Origin: DASXVX01 sp036504075
Lineage (GTDB): Bacteria; Bacillota; Sulfobacillia; Symbiobacteriales; Symbiobacteriaceae
Length of the DNA: 23,536 nucleotides
Assembly (NCBI GenBank): GCA_036504075.1
Contig: DASXVX010000046.1
Coordinates: forward strand, 1-23,536
Direction: 5' to 3'
Shown piece after piece: positions 15,552-22,419 of the stretch. Position 1 is the first letter of the stretch, and the number at the start of each line of letters is the position of its first letter. The notes below the pieces were generated by a model. The model was given only the letters and a program-made list of their open reading frames with translations. It searched no databases and was not told the origin of the DNA. Position numbers and translations under genes: made by a program.

Positions 15552-16374
15552 GCGACTGAAGCTGGGCGACCGGGTGCTCTACCTGCTGACGGCTGCCCTG
15601 GCGCTGGCGTGGCTGGTGCCGCTGGTCTGGGCGATTACGACCTCGTTCCGGCCGGAAAACGTGCCGGTGGGCAAGGGCTCGCTCTGGTGGGGCGGCAGCC
15701 TCACCGTGGCCAACTACAGCCGGGCCTGGAGTGCGGCGCCGTTCGGCACGTACTACCAGAACACCATCATCATCGTGGTGGGGATTCTGCTTCTGCAAAT
15801 GATCACGATTACTTTGGGTGGCTTCGTTTTTGCCCGGATGGCGTTCAAGGGCAAGGACTTGCTCTTCGTTCTGTTCCTGCTGCAGTTGATGGTGCCGGCG
15901 GAGGCGCTGGTGGTGCCGAACTTCACCACCATCCGAGTGCTGGGGCTGGTCAACCACCGCATCGCCGTAATGCTGCCGTATATCGCCTCGGCTTTCGGCA
16001 CGTTCCTCATGCGGCAGACCTTCAAGCAGGTGCCGCGGGACTTGGAGGAGGCGGCGGTGATCGACGGCTGCGGCCCCCTGCAGACGCTCTGGCACGTCTT
16101 CGTGCCGGTGGCCCGGCCGACGCTGGCGGCGTTCGCCCTGGTCTCGGTCAGCTACCACTGGAATAACTACTTCTGGCCGATGATCATCACCAACACCAAG
16201 GATGTCCGACCGCTTACGGTGGGCCTGGCGCTCTTCACAAAGGCGTCGGAGTCCGGGTCGGACTGGTCGCTGATTACCGCCGGGACGATGATGGTGGTCG
16301 CGCCGCTGCTGGTGGCCTTCTTCCTGTTTCAGAAGCAGTTTATCAACAGCTTCATGCGATCGGGGATCAAATAA
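15544..16374 (+). CDS. ABC transporter permease, UgpE/MalG type
   Basis: The product has 276 residues. The ATG lies inside the end of the preceding permease gene, and the EAA loop is at about residue 168 (EEAAVIDGCGPLQTLWHVFVP). Membrane segments include VLYLLTAALALAWLVPLVWAI at the start and IMVVAPLLVAFFLF-like sequence near the end, with a C-terminal FMRSGIK typical of the family. Together with the upstream genes it makes a binding protein plus two permeases. No ATP-binding subunit follows, so the importer probably uses a shared MsmX/UgpC-type ATPase encoded elsewhere, as is common in Firmicutes. The operon ends in a strong terminator 13 bases after the stop. Confidence 0.92.
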   Translation: MNKRLKLGDRVLYLLTAALALAWLVPLVWAITTSFRPENVPVGKGSLWWGGSLTVANYSRAWSAAPFGTYYQNTIIIVVGILLLQMITITLGGFVFARMAFKGKDLLFVLFLLQLMVPAEALVVPNFTTIRVLGLVNHRIAVMLPYIASAFGTFLMRQTFKQVPRDLEEAAVIDGCGPLQTLWHVFVPVARPTLAAFALVSVSYHWNNYFWPMIITNTKDVRPLTVGLALFTKASESGSDWSLITAGTMMVVAPLLVAFFLFQKQFINSFMRSGIK

Positions 16375-16387
16375 CCCCGGTTCGATG

Positions 16388-16425
16388 AAAGGCCCCTTTC
16401 CGACAACTCGGAAAGGGGCCTTTCG
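16388..16425 (+). terminator. Strong terminator of the ABC transporter operon
   Basis: AAAGGCCCCTTTCCGA (16388-16403) pairs perfectly over 16 bp with its complement (16408-16423), with a 4-base CAAC loop and TTT at the end of the stem. It would also work on the opposite strand. Confidence 0.9.
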
Positions 16426-16443
16426 CGTGCGCCCGAAATTTGT

Positions 16444-16457
16444 CGAACGGTTGTTCG
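16444..16457. promoter_or_regulatory. LexA-like (SOS) box upstream of the tandem RNase H gene
   Basis: CGAACGGTTGTTCG has perfect CGAAC/GTTCG arms with a 4-base centre. The Gram-positive LexA/DinR consensus is CGAACRNRYGTTYC; the site differs at the third centre base and at the last base. A possible -10 (TAATAT, 16480-16485) lies just downstream, so a bound repressor would overlap the promoter region. Confidence 0.45.
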
Positions 16458-16583
16458 CCCGCTCTGCGCGCATATCTGGTAATATGTGGGTGAGCGAGGA
16501 GAGACTCGGCCCTGGTACCCGCCTGGAGAAGCGGTATACCCGCGTCATCCGCAACGGCAGAGCAACTTTCGGGGGGCGGCGTT

Positions 16584-17636
16584 TTGGACCTGCTCATCAA
16601 GTGCAGCGGCGAGTGCCGCACGTTGGACCAGTGCCCGCCGGTGGCGGCCTTTGCCTTCACCGTGCGCCACGCTTATCGGATGGTCCACCGGGAAGGCGGT
16701 GTCGTTTGCCGCGGAAAGCCGGCCTCTGTGCCACGGGCCAAGACCGAGGCCGTGCGGCGGGCACTGGCGTGGTTATTGAACCAGCCCGCCGCCGGTCGGG
16801 CAGTCATTCGGTCCGATTGGCCGGAGGTGGTTGCGGCGCCCGCGGCGTCGGTACCGCCAGGCCAGGAAGATGAACAGGGCGAGGTGAGGCGGATGCTCTG
16901 CCGGCTGCGGGAGCAGGGCTGGGCGGTTGAAATGCAGCCGGCCGCTCCCGAGTACGTGTCCGAGGCCTATGCGCTTTCCTGCCGCACAGCGCTTTGGGCA
17001 ATCCGAGAATGGACGCGGCAGAAGGCGATATCCGCAGAATCAGCCCGCAAGCAGGCTGCTGGTTCGCCCTCGCCGGTGATGGTGCGGCGGGTTTCCCGAA
17101 AAACGTGGCCTCCGGGCGTCGAAGCGGATATCGTAATTACCTGCGATGGCGGCTACAAGCCCTTGTCCGATGGGGCGGGCATTGCCGCATACGCCTGTCT
17201 GGTGCGAAGGCGGTCTCGACTCACCCACAAGGAGAGTGGGGTGGTCTGTTGGGGACCGGCCGCCCGCAGTCAGGTTGCCGAGTTGGGGGCTGTAGTGGCG
17301 GCGCTGCGCTGGCTGATCGCCTCTCCGTTGGCCGTGGGGACCCGGGTGGAAATCCGGTCCGACTGCCAATGGGTTGTGGACAACCTGGCCGGCCAGTGCA
17401 GCGGGCGAGTGCTGCGAGGCACGGTCATGCTCCTGCGCACCGTCGACCGGCTCCTCTGTCGTCTGCATCAGAACGGCTGCCAGGTGGCGATCTGGCGGAC
17501 GCCCCGTAAGCTGGTAGCGGAGGCAGATGCGCTCTGCCGGCAAGTGTATGCCGAGCGGCTGGCTCGCAACAGCACCGGGCTACGACGCCAACCGCTCAAG
17601 GCGTTCCTGCGCGGTCGAAATGATTCCCCGGCCTAA
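16584..17636 (+). CDS. Protein with two tandem RNase H-like folds, N-terminal copy degenerate
   Basis: The product has 350 residues from a TTG start with GGGGGG seven bases upstream. The C-terminal half (about 181-325) has the RNase HI pattern: Asp188 in IVITCDGGYKP, Glu233 in QVAELGAVVAALRWL, Asp260 in EIRSDCQWVVDNL and Asp315 in VAEADALCRQ. These are the four carboxylates of a two-metal nuclease. The N-terminal half (about 1-140) repeats the same plan (LLIKCSGECR, KTEAVRRALAWLL, VIRSDWPEVV, VSEAYALSCR). Its first Asp is Ser8 and its last is Tyr129; only Glu55 and Asp78 remain, so it is probably inactive. The halves are joined by a basic linker. Substrate may be RNA-DNA hybrid, but related folds also serve other nucleic-acid tasks. 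It appears to be a single-gene unit with a LexA-like box upstream. Confidence 0.8.
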   Translation: MDLLIKCSGECRTLDQCPPVAAFAFTVRHAYRMVHREGGVVCRGKPASVPRAKTEAVRRALAWLLNQPAAGRAVIRSDWPEVVAAPAASVPPGQEDEQGEVRRMLCRLREQGWAVEMQPAAPEYVSEAYALSCRTALWAIREWTRQKAISAESARKQAAGSPSPVMVRRVSRKTWPPGVEADIVITCDGGYKPLSDGAGIAAYACLVRRRSRLTHKESGVVCWGPAARSQVAELGAVVAALRWLIASPLAVGTRVEIRSDCQWVVDNLAGQCSGRVLRGTVMLLRTVDRLLCRLHQNGCQVAIWRTPRKLVAEADALCRQVYAERLARNSTGLRRQPLKAFLRGRNDSPA

Positions 17637-17776
17637 CTCCCAGTGTAGGCCAACTCCGGCCCCGACGTGGTCAACACCTTCGGCCCGCCGATCCGGCGTG
17701 ACATGAACCGACCAGGTGCCACGTAATCTGAGTCTGTGCGGGACAACATCCGGCAGACTTCGTGGCGAGGGAGCTG

Positions 17777-18088
17777 ATGAATGTGCGGGGTATCACGCTG
17801 TTTATCGTGGCACTGCTTGCGGCGATTTTTCTAGCCATTACCGACCCCACCATGGACGACTTTCATGCCCACCTCACCGCCGAGCTGCAACACAAAACCG
17901 CCGAATCCGCCAAGACCGATGCGGCGTCCGCCGCCATGAGCAGGCTCGCCAATTGGTTTGCCACCGAGTACGGCATGCAGCAGGCACGCCGGCAGGATTA
18001 CGTTGTGTTTAGCCTGTACTCCGCAGAGATCGATGGCCAGACGCAGCGGTGGGTCGGGATTGTGAAGCAGTTCGTGCCCATCCCGTGA
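17777..18088 (+). CDS. Small signal-anchored protein, DUF4359-like
   Basis: The product has about 103 residues from the ATG at 17777 (GAGGGAG three bases upstream); a GTG two codons later has better spacing and is equally possible. A single N-terminal hydrophobic segment (ITLFIVALLAAIFLAIT) is followed by DPTMDDFHAHLTAEL. The hydrophobic anchor plus (N/D)P...(D/E)(F/Y) is the mark of DUF4359-like proteins. The C-terminal half has strands YVVFSLYSAEI and RWVGIVKQFVPI, also as in that family. Function is unknown in the family. The protein is probably attached to the membrane with its body outside. The region 17637-17776 upstream shows no other gene. It converges on the cotH gene. Confidence 0.65.
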   Translation: MNVRGITLFIVALLAAIFLAITDPTMDDFHAHLTAELQHKTAESAKTDAASAAMSRLANWFATEYGMQQARRQDYVVFSLYSAEIDGQTQRWVGIVKQFVPIP

Positions 18089-18133
18089 AATACACGGATT
18101 TCCCCGCCGGTTCTGCAGCAATGACGTACGCAG

Positions 18134-18170
18134 GCGCCGCCTTCCCTCAACGGGGGGCGGCGCCCCAATT
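18134..18170. terminator. GC-rich hairpin between converging genes
   Basis: GGCGCCGCC and GGCGGCGCC form a 9-bp stem with an inner CCC/GGG pairing. The hairpin overlaps the last codons of cotH. There is no T-run on either strand, so it is only a possible termination or mRNA-end structure. Confidence 0.35.
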
Positions 18171-19244
18171 CTTGAGTTCCGTTCGGAGAAACCTGGTCCG
18201 ATCCGCCACCCAGCGGCGGATATAGGCCGGTTCCCGCAGGAACGTGCTGTTCTTTCGCCATTTGCCGGCATCTCGGAGGGCCGGTTCCCGGATTTCCCGG
18301 TAGATCGCGCCCAGGTGCTCCGACACCGTCGCTTCCGACAGGGGGCCTTCCAATAGTTCCGCCCAGAGCGCTGCATAGGCCTTTCGCCACCGGGGGGAGC
18401 GCAGCAACCGGATCGCCAGGTAATTGCCCCCGCTCATCGCAAGTGGCACTTCGTCCGGCGGCAGGGTGTGCCCCCAGGGGCACCGGCCGAAGGTGCCGTC
18501 GAGGTCCCAGGGACTCAGTTCCCAGCGCTGCCCTGGTCGCCGGATGAGCGCATAGTTGTGGACCAGCCCGTCGGTATGGCTGATGAAGATCACCCCGGCC
18601 AGCCAGCGCAGGCATTCCGCCATGTCCACTACATCGCCGATGGTAGCCTCGAATTCGTCATCTTCCGGCAAGGTAATCCGGTAGATCAGCTCCTTGAGGT
18701 CCCCGGACTCATCGTCGGGCGGGTGGCACTTCTCGTAGCCGGCGGCCAGGTACCGCTTGGGCTGCTTCGACTTCCGGCTCAACAGGCCGAAGTTGCCCTC
18801 GCCGCCGACGCCGTAGTAGATGGTGCCGCCCCCGGCTTCCTGCCGCTTCAGCCAGTCGCCGTCCAGCGCCTCCATGGCCGTGTAGAGTCCCAGTCCCCGG
18901 CCGTTCAGGTTCAGCGAGACATGCCGGCAGTCGGGCACCGGCACGCCCATGCCTTCGAACAACCGGAAGGCCAGGCGACCCCGCAGGAGCGACGGGTCAC
19001 GGTAGGCAGCGTTCAGGTGGAGGGTCCGCCTTCCGTCCGGACCCCCTTCCGGGGGGAACCAGAGGTCGTACGAGGGCTTGGCGAAATCGCGGGAGAAGCG
19101 ACCCCGATAGCCGACCCAGCAGGGAAACCGCCGGCCATGGGCGGAGAGTGCCGCGGGAAAGCAGCGCTCCGTGGCGGCGTGGTCTGCGAACCACTTGAAG
19201 TCGTCCGGCTCCAGTTCCAGGCTGTACTCCGATACGGCATTCAT
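18147..19244 (-). CDS. cotH: CotH-type spore coat protein kinase
   Basis: The product has 365 residues, the usual CotH length, from an ATG with GAGGTGG four bases upstream. It belongs to the CotH atypical kinase family (PF08757), which phosphorylates spore coat proteins such as CotB and CotG on Ser/Thr during sporulation in Bacillus. Landmarks are Lys56 in FAKPSYDLWF (likely ATP contact), TLHLNAAYRDPSLLRGRLAF, MGVPVPDCRHVSLNLNGRGL with GLYTAMEALDGDWL following, HTDGLVHNYAL with Asp225, and WELSPWDLDGTFG with Asp247/Asp249 for metal binding. There is no signal peptide, in keeping with work in the mother-cell cytoplasm. It lies 76 bp behind a gene for an Arg/Thr/Ser-repeat protein on the same strand, a likely substrate. 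Confidence 0.9.
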   Translation of the reverse strand: MNAVSEYSLELEPDDFKWFADHAATERCFPAALSAHGRRFPCWVGYRGRFSRDFAKPSYDLWFPPEGGPDGRRTLHLNAAYRDPSLLRGRLAFRLFEGMGVPVPDCRHVSLNLNGRGLGLYTAMEALDGDWLKRQEAGGGTIYYGVGGEGNFGLLSRKSKQPKRYLAAGYEKCHPPDDESGDLKELIYRITLPEDDEFEATIGDVVDMAECLRWLAGVIFISHTDGLVHNYALIRRPGQRWELSPWDLDGTFGRCPWGHTLPPDEVPLAMSGGNYLAIRLLRSPRWRKAYAALWAELLEGPLSEATVSEHLGAIYREIREPALRDAGKWRKNSTFLREPAYIRRWVADRTRFLRTELKNWGAAPR

Positions 19245-19273
19245 AGCGCCACCTCGTCCGAACTTGTGTGGAG

Positions 19274-19300
19274 GCCGGGGGAGCTAACCACTCCCCCGGC
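19274..19300. other. Perfect hairpin between the repeat-protein gene and cotH
   Basis: GCCGGGGGAG (19274-19283) and CTCCCCCGGC (19291-19300) pair perfectly over 10 bp with a 7-base loop. There is no T-run after it on the minus strand. It could be an mRNA-stabilising or partial-termination element that sets the ratio of the two proteins. Confidence 0.5.
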
Positions 19301-19320
19301 GGACAAGCGCAGCGCGTGGG

Positions 19321-19767
19321 TCAGGTGTTGCCGGTCCCACCCACGCGGGTGGTCGTCGCACGGCGGCGGCGCCGGCGCCGGACATGGACGCTGATGGAGA
19401 TAGAAATGCGGAAGCGGCGACGGCGACGGGGACGCGAGGTCTCGGTGGTTCCACCGGTGGTCCGACGCTCGATGGTGCTAACTGCGGTGGTGCGACGCTC
19501 CGTCGTGCGACGCTCCGTCGTGCGACGTTCGGTGGTGCGACGGCGACCGGTGGTGCGACGGCGGCTGGTGGTGCGACGGCGACCGGTGGTGCGACGGCGG
19601 CTGGTGGTGCGACGGCGGCTGGTGGTGCGACGGCGGCTGGTGCCCCGGCGGCGGCGACGGCTGGTGCCATACCAGTCGGAGCCGGCGCCTGCGACTCTGG
19701 CGCCTTCGGAGGAACGAAGCTCGGTCTCCCGCTCGATGGCGGTCTGGATGCTTCTGGCGATGCCCAA
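19321..19767 (-). CDS. Arg/Thr/Ser hexapeptide-repeat protein, CotG-like putative CotH substrate
   Basis: The product has 148 residues from a TTG at 19767, chosen because AGAGGTG lies six bases upstream; a GTG at 19776 would overlap that site. The N-terminal 33 residues are ordinary sequence (MGIARSIQTAIERETELRSS). Residues of about 34-104 are tandem repeats: six or seven units of the type TSRRRT/TTGRRR (18 bp in DNA), then three TTERR units (15 bp). The C-terminus is again Arg-rich with a short ISISISVHV strand. DNA repeats keep several frames open. This minus frame is favoured by its unique N-terminus, ribosome site, C-rich third positions (CGC, ACC, AGC) and position directly before cotH. 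Bacillus CotG is likewise a very basic Ser/Arg/Lys-repeat coat protein encoded next to cotH and phosphorylated by CotH. There is no sequence homology claim beyond composition. Confidence 0.65.
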   Translation of the reverse strand: MGIARSIQTAIERETELRSSEGARVAGAGSDWYGTSRRRRRGTSRRRTTSRRRTTSRRRTTGRRRTTSRRRTTGRRRTTERRTTERRTTERRTTAVSTIERRTTGGTTETSRPRRRRRFRISISISVHVRRRRRRRATTTRVGGTGNT

Positions 19768-19813
19768 AGCGGTCACCTCTCATGGGAGTCTATCGGGGTA
19801 TCAGCACCCTCTC

Positions 19814-19842
19814 CCAAGATATGAGGAGTTCACATAATCCGT
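19814..19842 (-). promoter_or_regulatory. Candidate mother-cell (SigK/SigE-type) promoter
   Basis: On the minus strand AC (19842-19841) is followed after 17 bases by CATATCTTG (19823-19815). The SigK consensus is AC, 16-17 bases, CATANNNTA; the site fits except for the final A. Transcription would begin about 40 bases before the TTG start of the repeat protein. Confidence 0.4.
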
Positions 19843-19943
19843 TCCGATGACCGCGGCCACCCGGTGTCGCGCGGCGGACTGAAACCGCTCCTGCCCGCAT
19901 ACATGAACATGAAGCGTAATTCGCAGCGGTGAGGGAAGCGACG

Positions 19944-20732
19944 GTGGCAAAACTCAAGTTTTCCGGCCCCTGGGTGGAGCATCTCCTGTACCAGCACCTG
20001 GGCAACCAGGCCGGGCAGGTGGGTGTCATGGTGGAGGACCTGGCGACGGGGGCGACCGCCGCCGTCAGCCCGGACCGGCAGTTCCCGGCGGCCAGCGTGG
20101 CCAAGGTGCCCATTGCCATGTGCCTGCTTCATTATGTGACGACCGGCTCCATTAGCCTCACAGACCGGGTGACGTACCAGAGCGTGACCGACTACGAGGA
20201 AGGGTCAGGCACGCTGCGGTACGCTATCAAAAACGAGGACAGTTTCACGGTGGACTTCCTGCTTGACCGGATGATTGTCGTGTCGGACAACATCGCCCGG
20301 AACATGCTGGAGCGCCACCTCGGCAGCGAGACGGTTGCGTCGTACATGCTGAACCTGGGTGTTCTACCCCCATACTACGCACCCTGGCCGATGATGACGG
20401 ACCGGGGGGCCACCATTTTCCTGGACCGGCTGGACGCGTTTACGGCCGGCATCTCGCACGACCTGACACAACTCTTGATTCACCTGATGGCATCCACCGT
20501 CTACAATGACCGAATCCCCGCCCTGCTGCCGCCGGATGTGACGGCGGCCCACAAGGTGGGGACTCTGGCGAACAACGTGCACGATGTGGGGATCATTTAC
20601 GCGCCTGACCGGTCCTTCATCATTTCGGCGTTCACCGAGGACATTCCGTACGACGACGCTTGCCGCCTGATTGCCGATCTTACGGCCACGGTCTACTGGT
20701 ACGAGGATTGGCTGGTGACCGCCGGCGGGTAG
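19944..20732 (+). CDS. Class A beta-lactamase-fold serine hydrolase without signal peptide
   Basis: The product has 262 residues from the GTG at 19944 (GAGGGA seven bases upstream); a GTG five codons earlier is less well placed. The family motifs are complete in order: Ser51-Val-Ala-Lys54 (SxxK nucleophile) in PAASVAKVPIAM, Ser114-Asp-Asn116 in VVSDNIARN, and Lys204-Val-Gly206 in AHKVGTL, in place of the usual KTG. Length fits the Beta-lactamase2 family (PF13354). There is no clear omega-loop Glu of the ExxLN type, so true beta-lactam hydrolysis is doubtful. There is also no signal peptide, so it would act in the cytoplasm or need another route. Such proteins may be peptidases or esterases. 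It is transcribed away from the repeat-protein gene and is followed 39 bp later by a transporter gene. Confidence 0.85.
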   Translation: MAKLKFSGPWVEHLLYQHLGNQAGQVGVMVEDLATGATAAVSPDRQFPAASVAKVPIAMCLLHYVTTGSISLTDRVTYQSVTDYEEGSGTLRYAIKNEDSFTVDFLLDRMIVVSDNIARNMLERHLGSETVASYMLNLGVLPPYYAPWPMMTDRGATIFLDRLDAFTAGISHDLTQLLIHLMASTVYNDRIPALLPPDVTAAHKVGTLANNVHDVGIIYAPDRSFIISAFTEDIPYDDACRLIADLTATVYWYEDWLVTAGG

Positions 20733-20771
20733 GGGAGGGTTAGACTGGTCCCGCCGGAGGGGGGAGGGCTT

Positions 20772-21191
20772 GTGCAGGGAACCATTCTGGCTGTTTTCGC
20801 AGCCATTTGCTGGGGCATTGCGCCCATTGCGGCGAAAATGGCGCTGCGCAGCGTTTCGCCGGTCATCGGGATGGGGGTGCGCTCGGCCATCGCGGCCGGC
20901 ATGGTGTCGGTCTGGCTATTCACCACGGGTTCATACCGCCAGGCCGGCACCCTGGGCGGGCGCTCATTGGTCTGGCTGACCGTTGAGGCGCTCCTGGCCA
21001 CGGTCGTAGGCGACGCCGCCTACTTTTACGCCCTGAAACATGGACAGGCCGGCCAGGTCAGTCTGATCATGGCCGCTTCGCCGCTGGTCACCCTGACGGT
21101 CGCAACCATGCTCCTGGGTGAACCGATCTCCCTGGCCAAGTGGCTCGGGGCGACGCTGATCATCGGCGGGCTGTTTCTGATCACCTTTTAG
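20772..21191 (+). CDS. Half-size EamA/DMT-family transporter
   Basis: The product has 139 residues from a GTG with GGAGGG four bases upstream. It is one EamA unit of about five membrane helices: TILAVFAAICWGIAPI, AIAAGMVSVWLF, LTVEALLATVVGDAAYF, GQVSLIMAASPLVTLTVA, and the family signature LGEPISLAKWLGATLIIGGL. Normal members carry two such units (about 280-300 residues). Half-size forms act as homo- or heterodimers. The substrate could be an amino acid, sugar or drug and cannot be told from sequence. It probably forms a two-gene operon with the upstream beta-lactamase-fold gene and converges on the next gene with only 11 bp between the stops. Confidence 0.85.
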   Translation: MQGTILAVFAAICWGIAPIAAKMALRSVSPVIGMGVRSAIAAGMVSVWLFTTGSYRQAGTLGGRSLVWLTVEALLATVVGDAAYFYALKHGQAGQVSLIMAASPLVTLTVATMLLGEPISLAKWLGATLIIGGLFLITF

Positions 21192-21202
21192 TCGCAGCGG
21201 GG

Positions 21203-22270
21203 TCACCGCAGCTGGAACAGCCAGTATATCGTCTTGCGGTCCCAGCCCATGTCGAAGGGGACATGGTACCGGTCAGCCGTGTGGGAGTTGATCAAGGGGT
21301 ACCCATGGCTGTCGAACCCGGTGACGATGGCGAAGTGCTCCAGCTGCCCCTTCTCCTGGTAAGCCACCAGATCGCCCCGGGAAAGCTGCGAACGGAAACC
21401 CTCGGGCCGGGCGGCCGCCTGCTTCCAGAGCGTCTGGAAGGGGGCCTTCGCGACGACGCGCCCCCGGCCGGAATACTGAAGGGACCCGGCCAGGTTGCTG
21501 ACCCGGGTGTGGATCGCCACATTCAGCTTGCCCCCGTCCCGCAAGGCCTGAGAGACGTAGTTGGTGCAGTCCCCGCCGACGCCGTTGTAGTCCCGGTACT
21601 TTGGATTATAGCGCCGGTTGTTGCCACAGCCGGTAGCCAGGCCGCAGTACATGTCGGCGTAGGTGACCGCCCCTTCCCGATTGTACCCGCCGGGCGCAGC
21701 CGCCGGGGCGGTGGAGGTGGAGGTCGGGGCGGGCAGGGGAGCGGGAATCAGGGCGGGGGTGACATCCGGAATCTCCGTGTCGTCGCCCAGGGGGTCCGTA
21801 TACCACTCCATGCCGATCAGCCAGCGATTATCCACCCGTTTCAGCTCGACAATGTGGCGGGTGCCGACGCCGAACCGGTTGATGGTGGATTCACCGGGGT
21901 ACACGTACCCCAGTTCCAGGCTCTGGGCGACGTAGAACCGAGCCCGCTCCGCATTTCCGCCCAGGTATTTGATTTCGATCTCCGGTTTGGCCTCGACGAA
22001 CTCCACGCTCCGGTTTTGGGCCCACTGCTTCATATAACGGATTTTTCCTTGCTCATGGTTCAAGGCCCAGGTTGCCGTCTTGAGGGCCGGGTGGTAATCG
22101 GGCGCAAGCGGCGGTGGAGTACCGTTCGTCAGCAGCCAGAGCGACCGGGCCGCAAAGAGTTCCTGTAGGCGGGGAGTCAGGTCGACCTTGTCCGGCTCCG
22201 CAAGAGCCGGGCCGCGCATACTAACCAGCAGAGCGACTAGGACCAGCGTGATCACGAACACCCGTTTCAT
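21203..22270 (-). CDS. Secreted protein with C-terminal amidase domain (Amidase_6)
   Basis: The product has 355 residues from an ATG with AAGGG upstream. Residues 1-24 are a Sec signal (MKRVFVITLVLVALLV, ALA). Residues of about 28-165 form a helical and beta region (RYMKQWAQNRSVEFVEAKPE; IEIKYLGGNAERARFYV), then a Pro/Thr/Ala linker (170-195). The last 160 residues are the putative amidase domain (PF12671). They contain YNREGAVTYADMYC, catalytic Cys235 in GGDCTNYVSQAL with DGG following, His312 in LEHFAIVTGFD, and INSHTADRYHVPF. The cysteine/histidine pair and the DCTNYVSQ motif are typical. This fold is related to cell-wall peptidases and amidases, so a role in wall peptide cleavage is likely. 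It is well known in sporulating Firmicutes. Confidence 0.9.
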   Translation of the reverse strand: MKRVFVITLVLVALLVSMRGPALAEPDKVDLTPRLQELFAARSLWLLTNGTPPPLAPDYHPALKTATWALNHEQGKIRYMKQWAQNRSVEFVEAKPEIEIKYLGGNAERARFYVAQSLELGYVYPGESTINRFGVGTRHIVELKRVDNRWLIGMEWYTDPLGDDTEIPDVTPALIPAPLPAPTSTSTAPAAAPGGYNREGAVTYADMYCGLATGCGNNRRYNPKYRDYNGVGGDCTNYVSQALRDGGKLNVAIHTRVSNLAGSLQYSGRGRVVAKAPFQTLWKQAAARPEGFRSQLSRGDLVAYQEKGQLEHFAIVTGFDSHGYPLINSHTADRYHVPFDMGWDRKTIYWLFQLR

Positions 22271-22419
22271 GCGTTGTGTCCCTTCTTCTCCCAGTGTTGC
22301 AGGACCGACAGCTGTTAGTGCCGCTCGGGTTCACGGGAACATGTCGCACCTATTATGTCCCCGCCTTAAGGTGCCTATGTGGCATCCGGTGACCGGGTAC
22401 CTTCGTGGAGGTTTTTCGC

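Noticed and set aside
18468..19394. 308-codon plus-strand open frame opposite cotH
   Set aside because: The minus strand gives all CotH motifs; the plus frame has no recognisable domain or ribosome site.
19384..19824. Pentapeptide-repeat-like protein on the plus strand (ATLRR/ATFGG pattern)
   Set aside because: The pattern is produced by the antisense of the Arg/Thr repeat. Codon third positions and the lack of a ribosome site do not support it.
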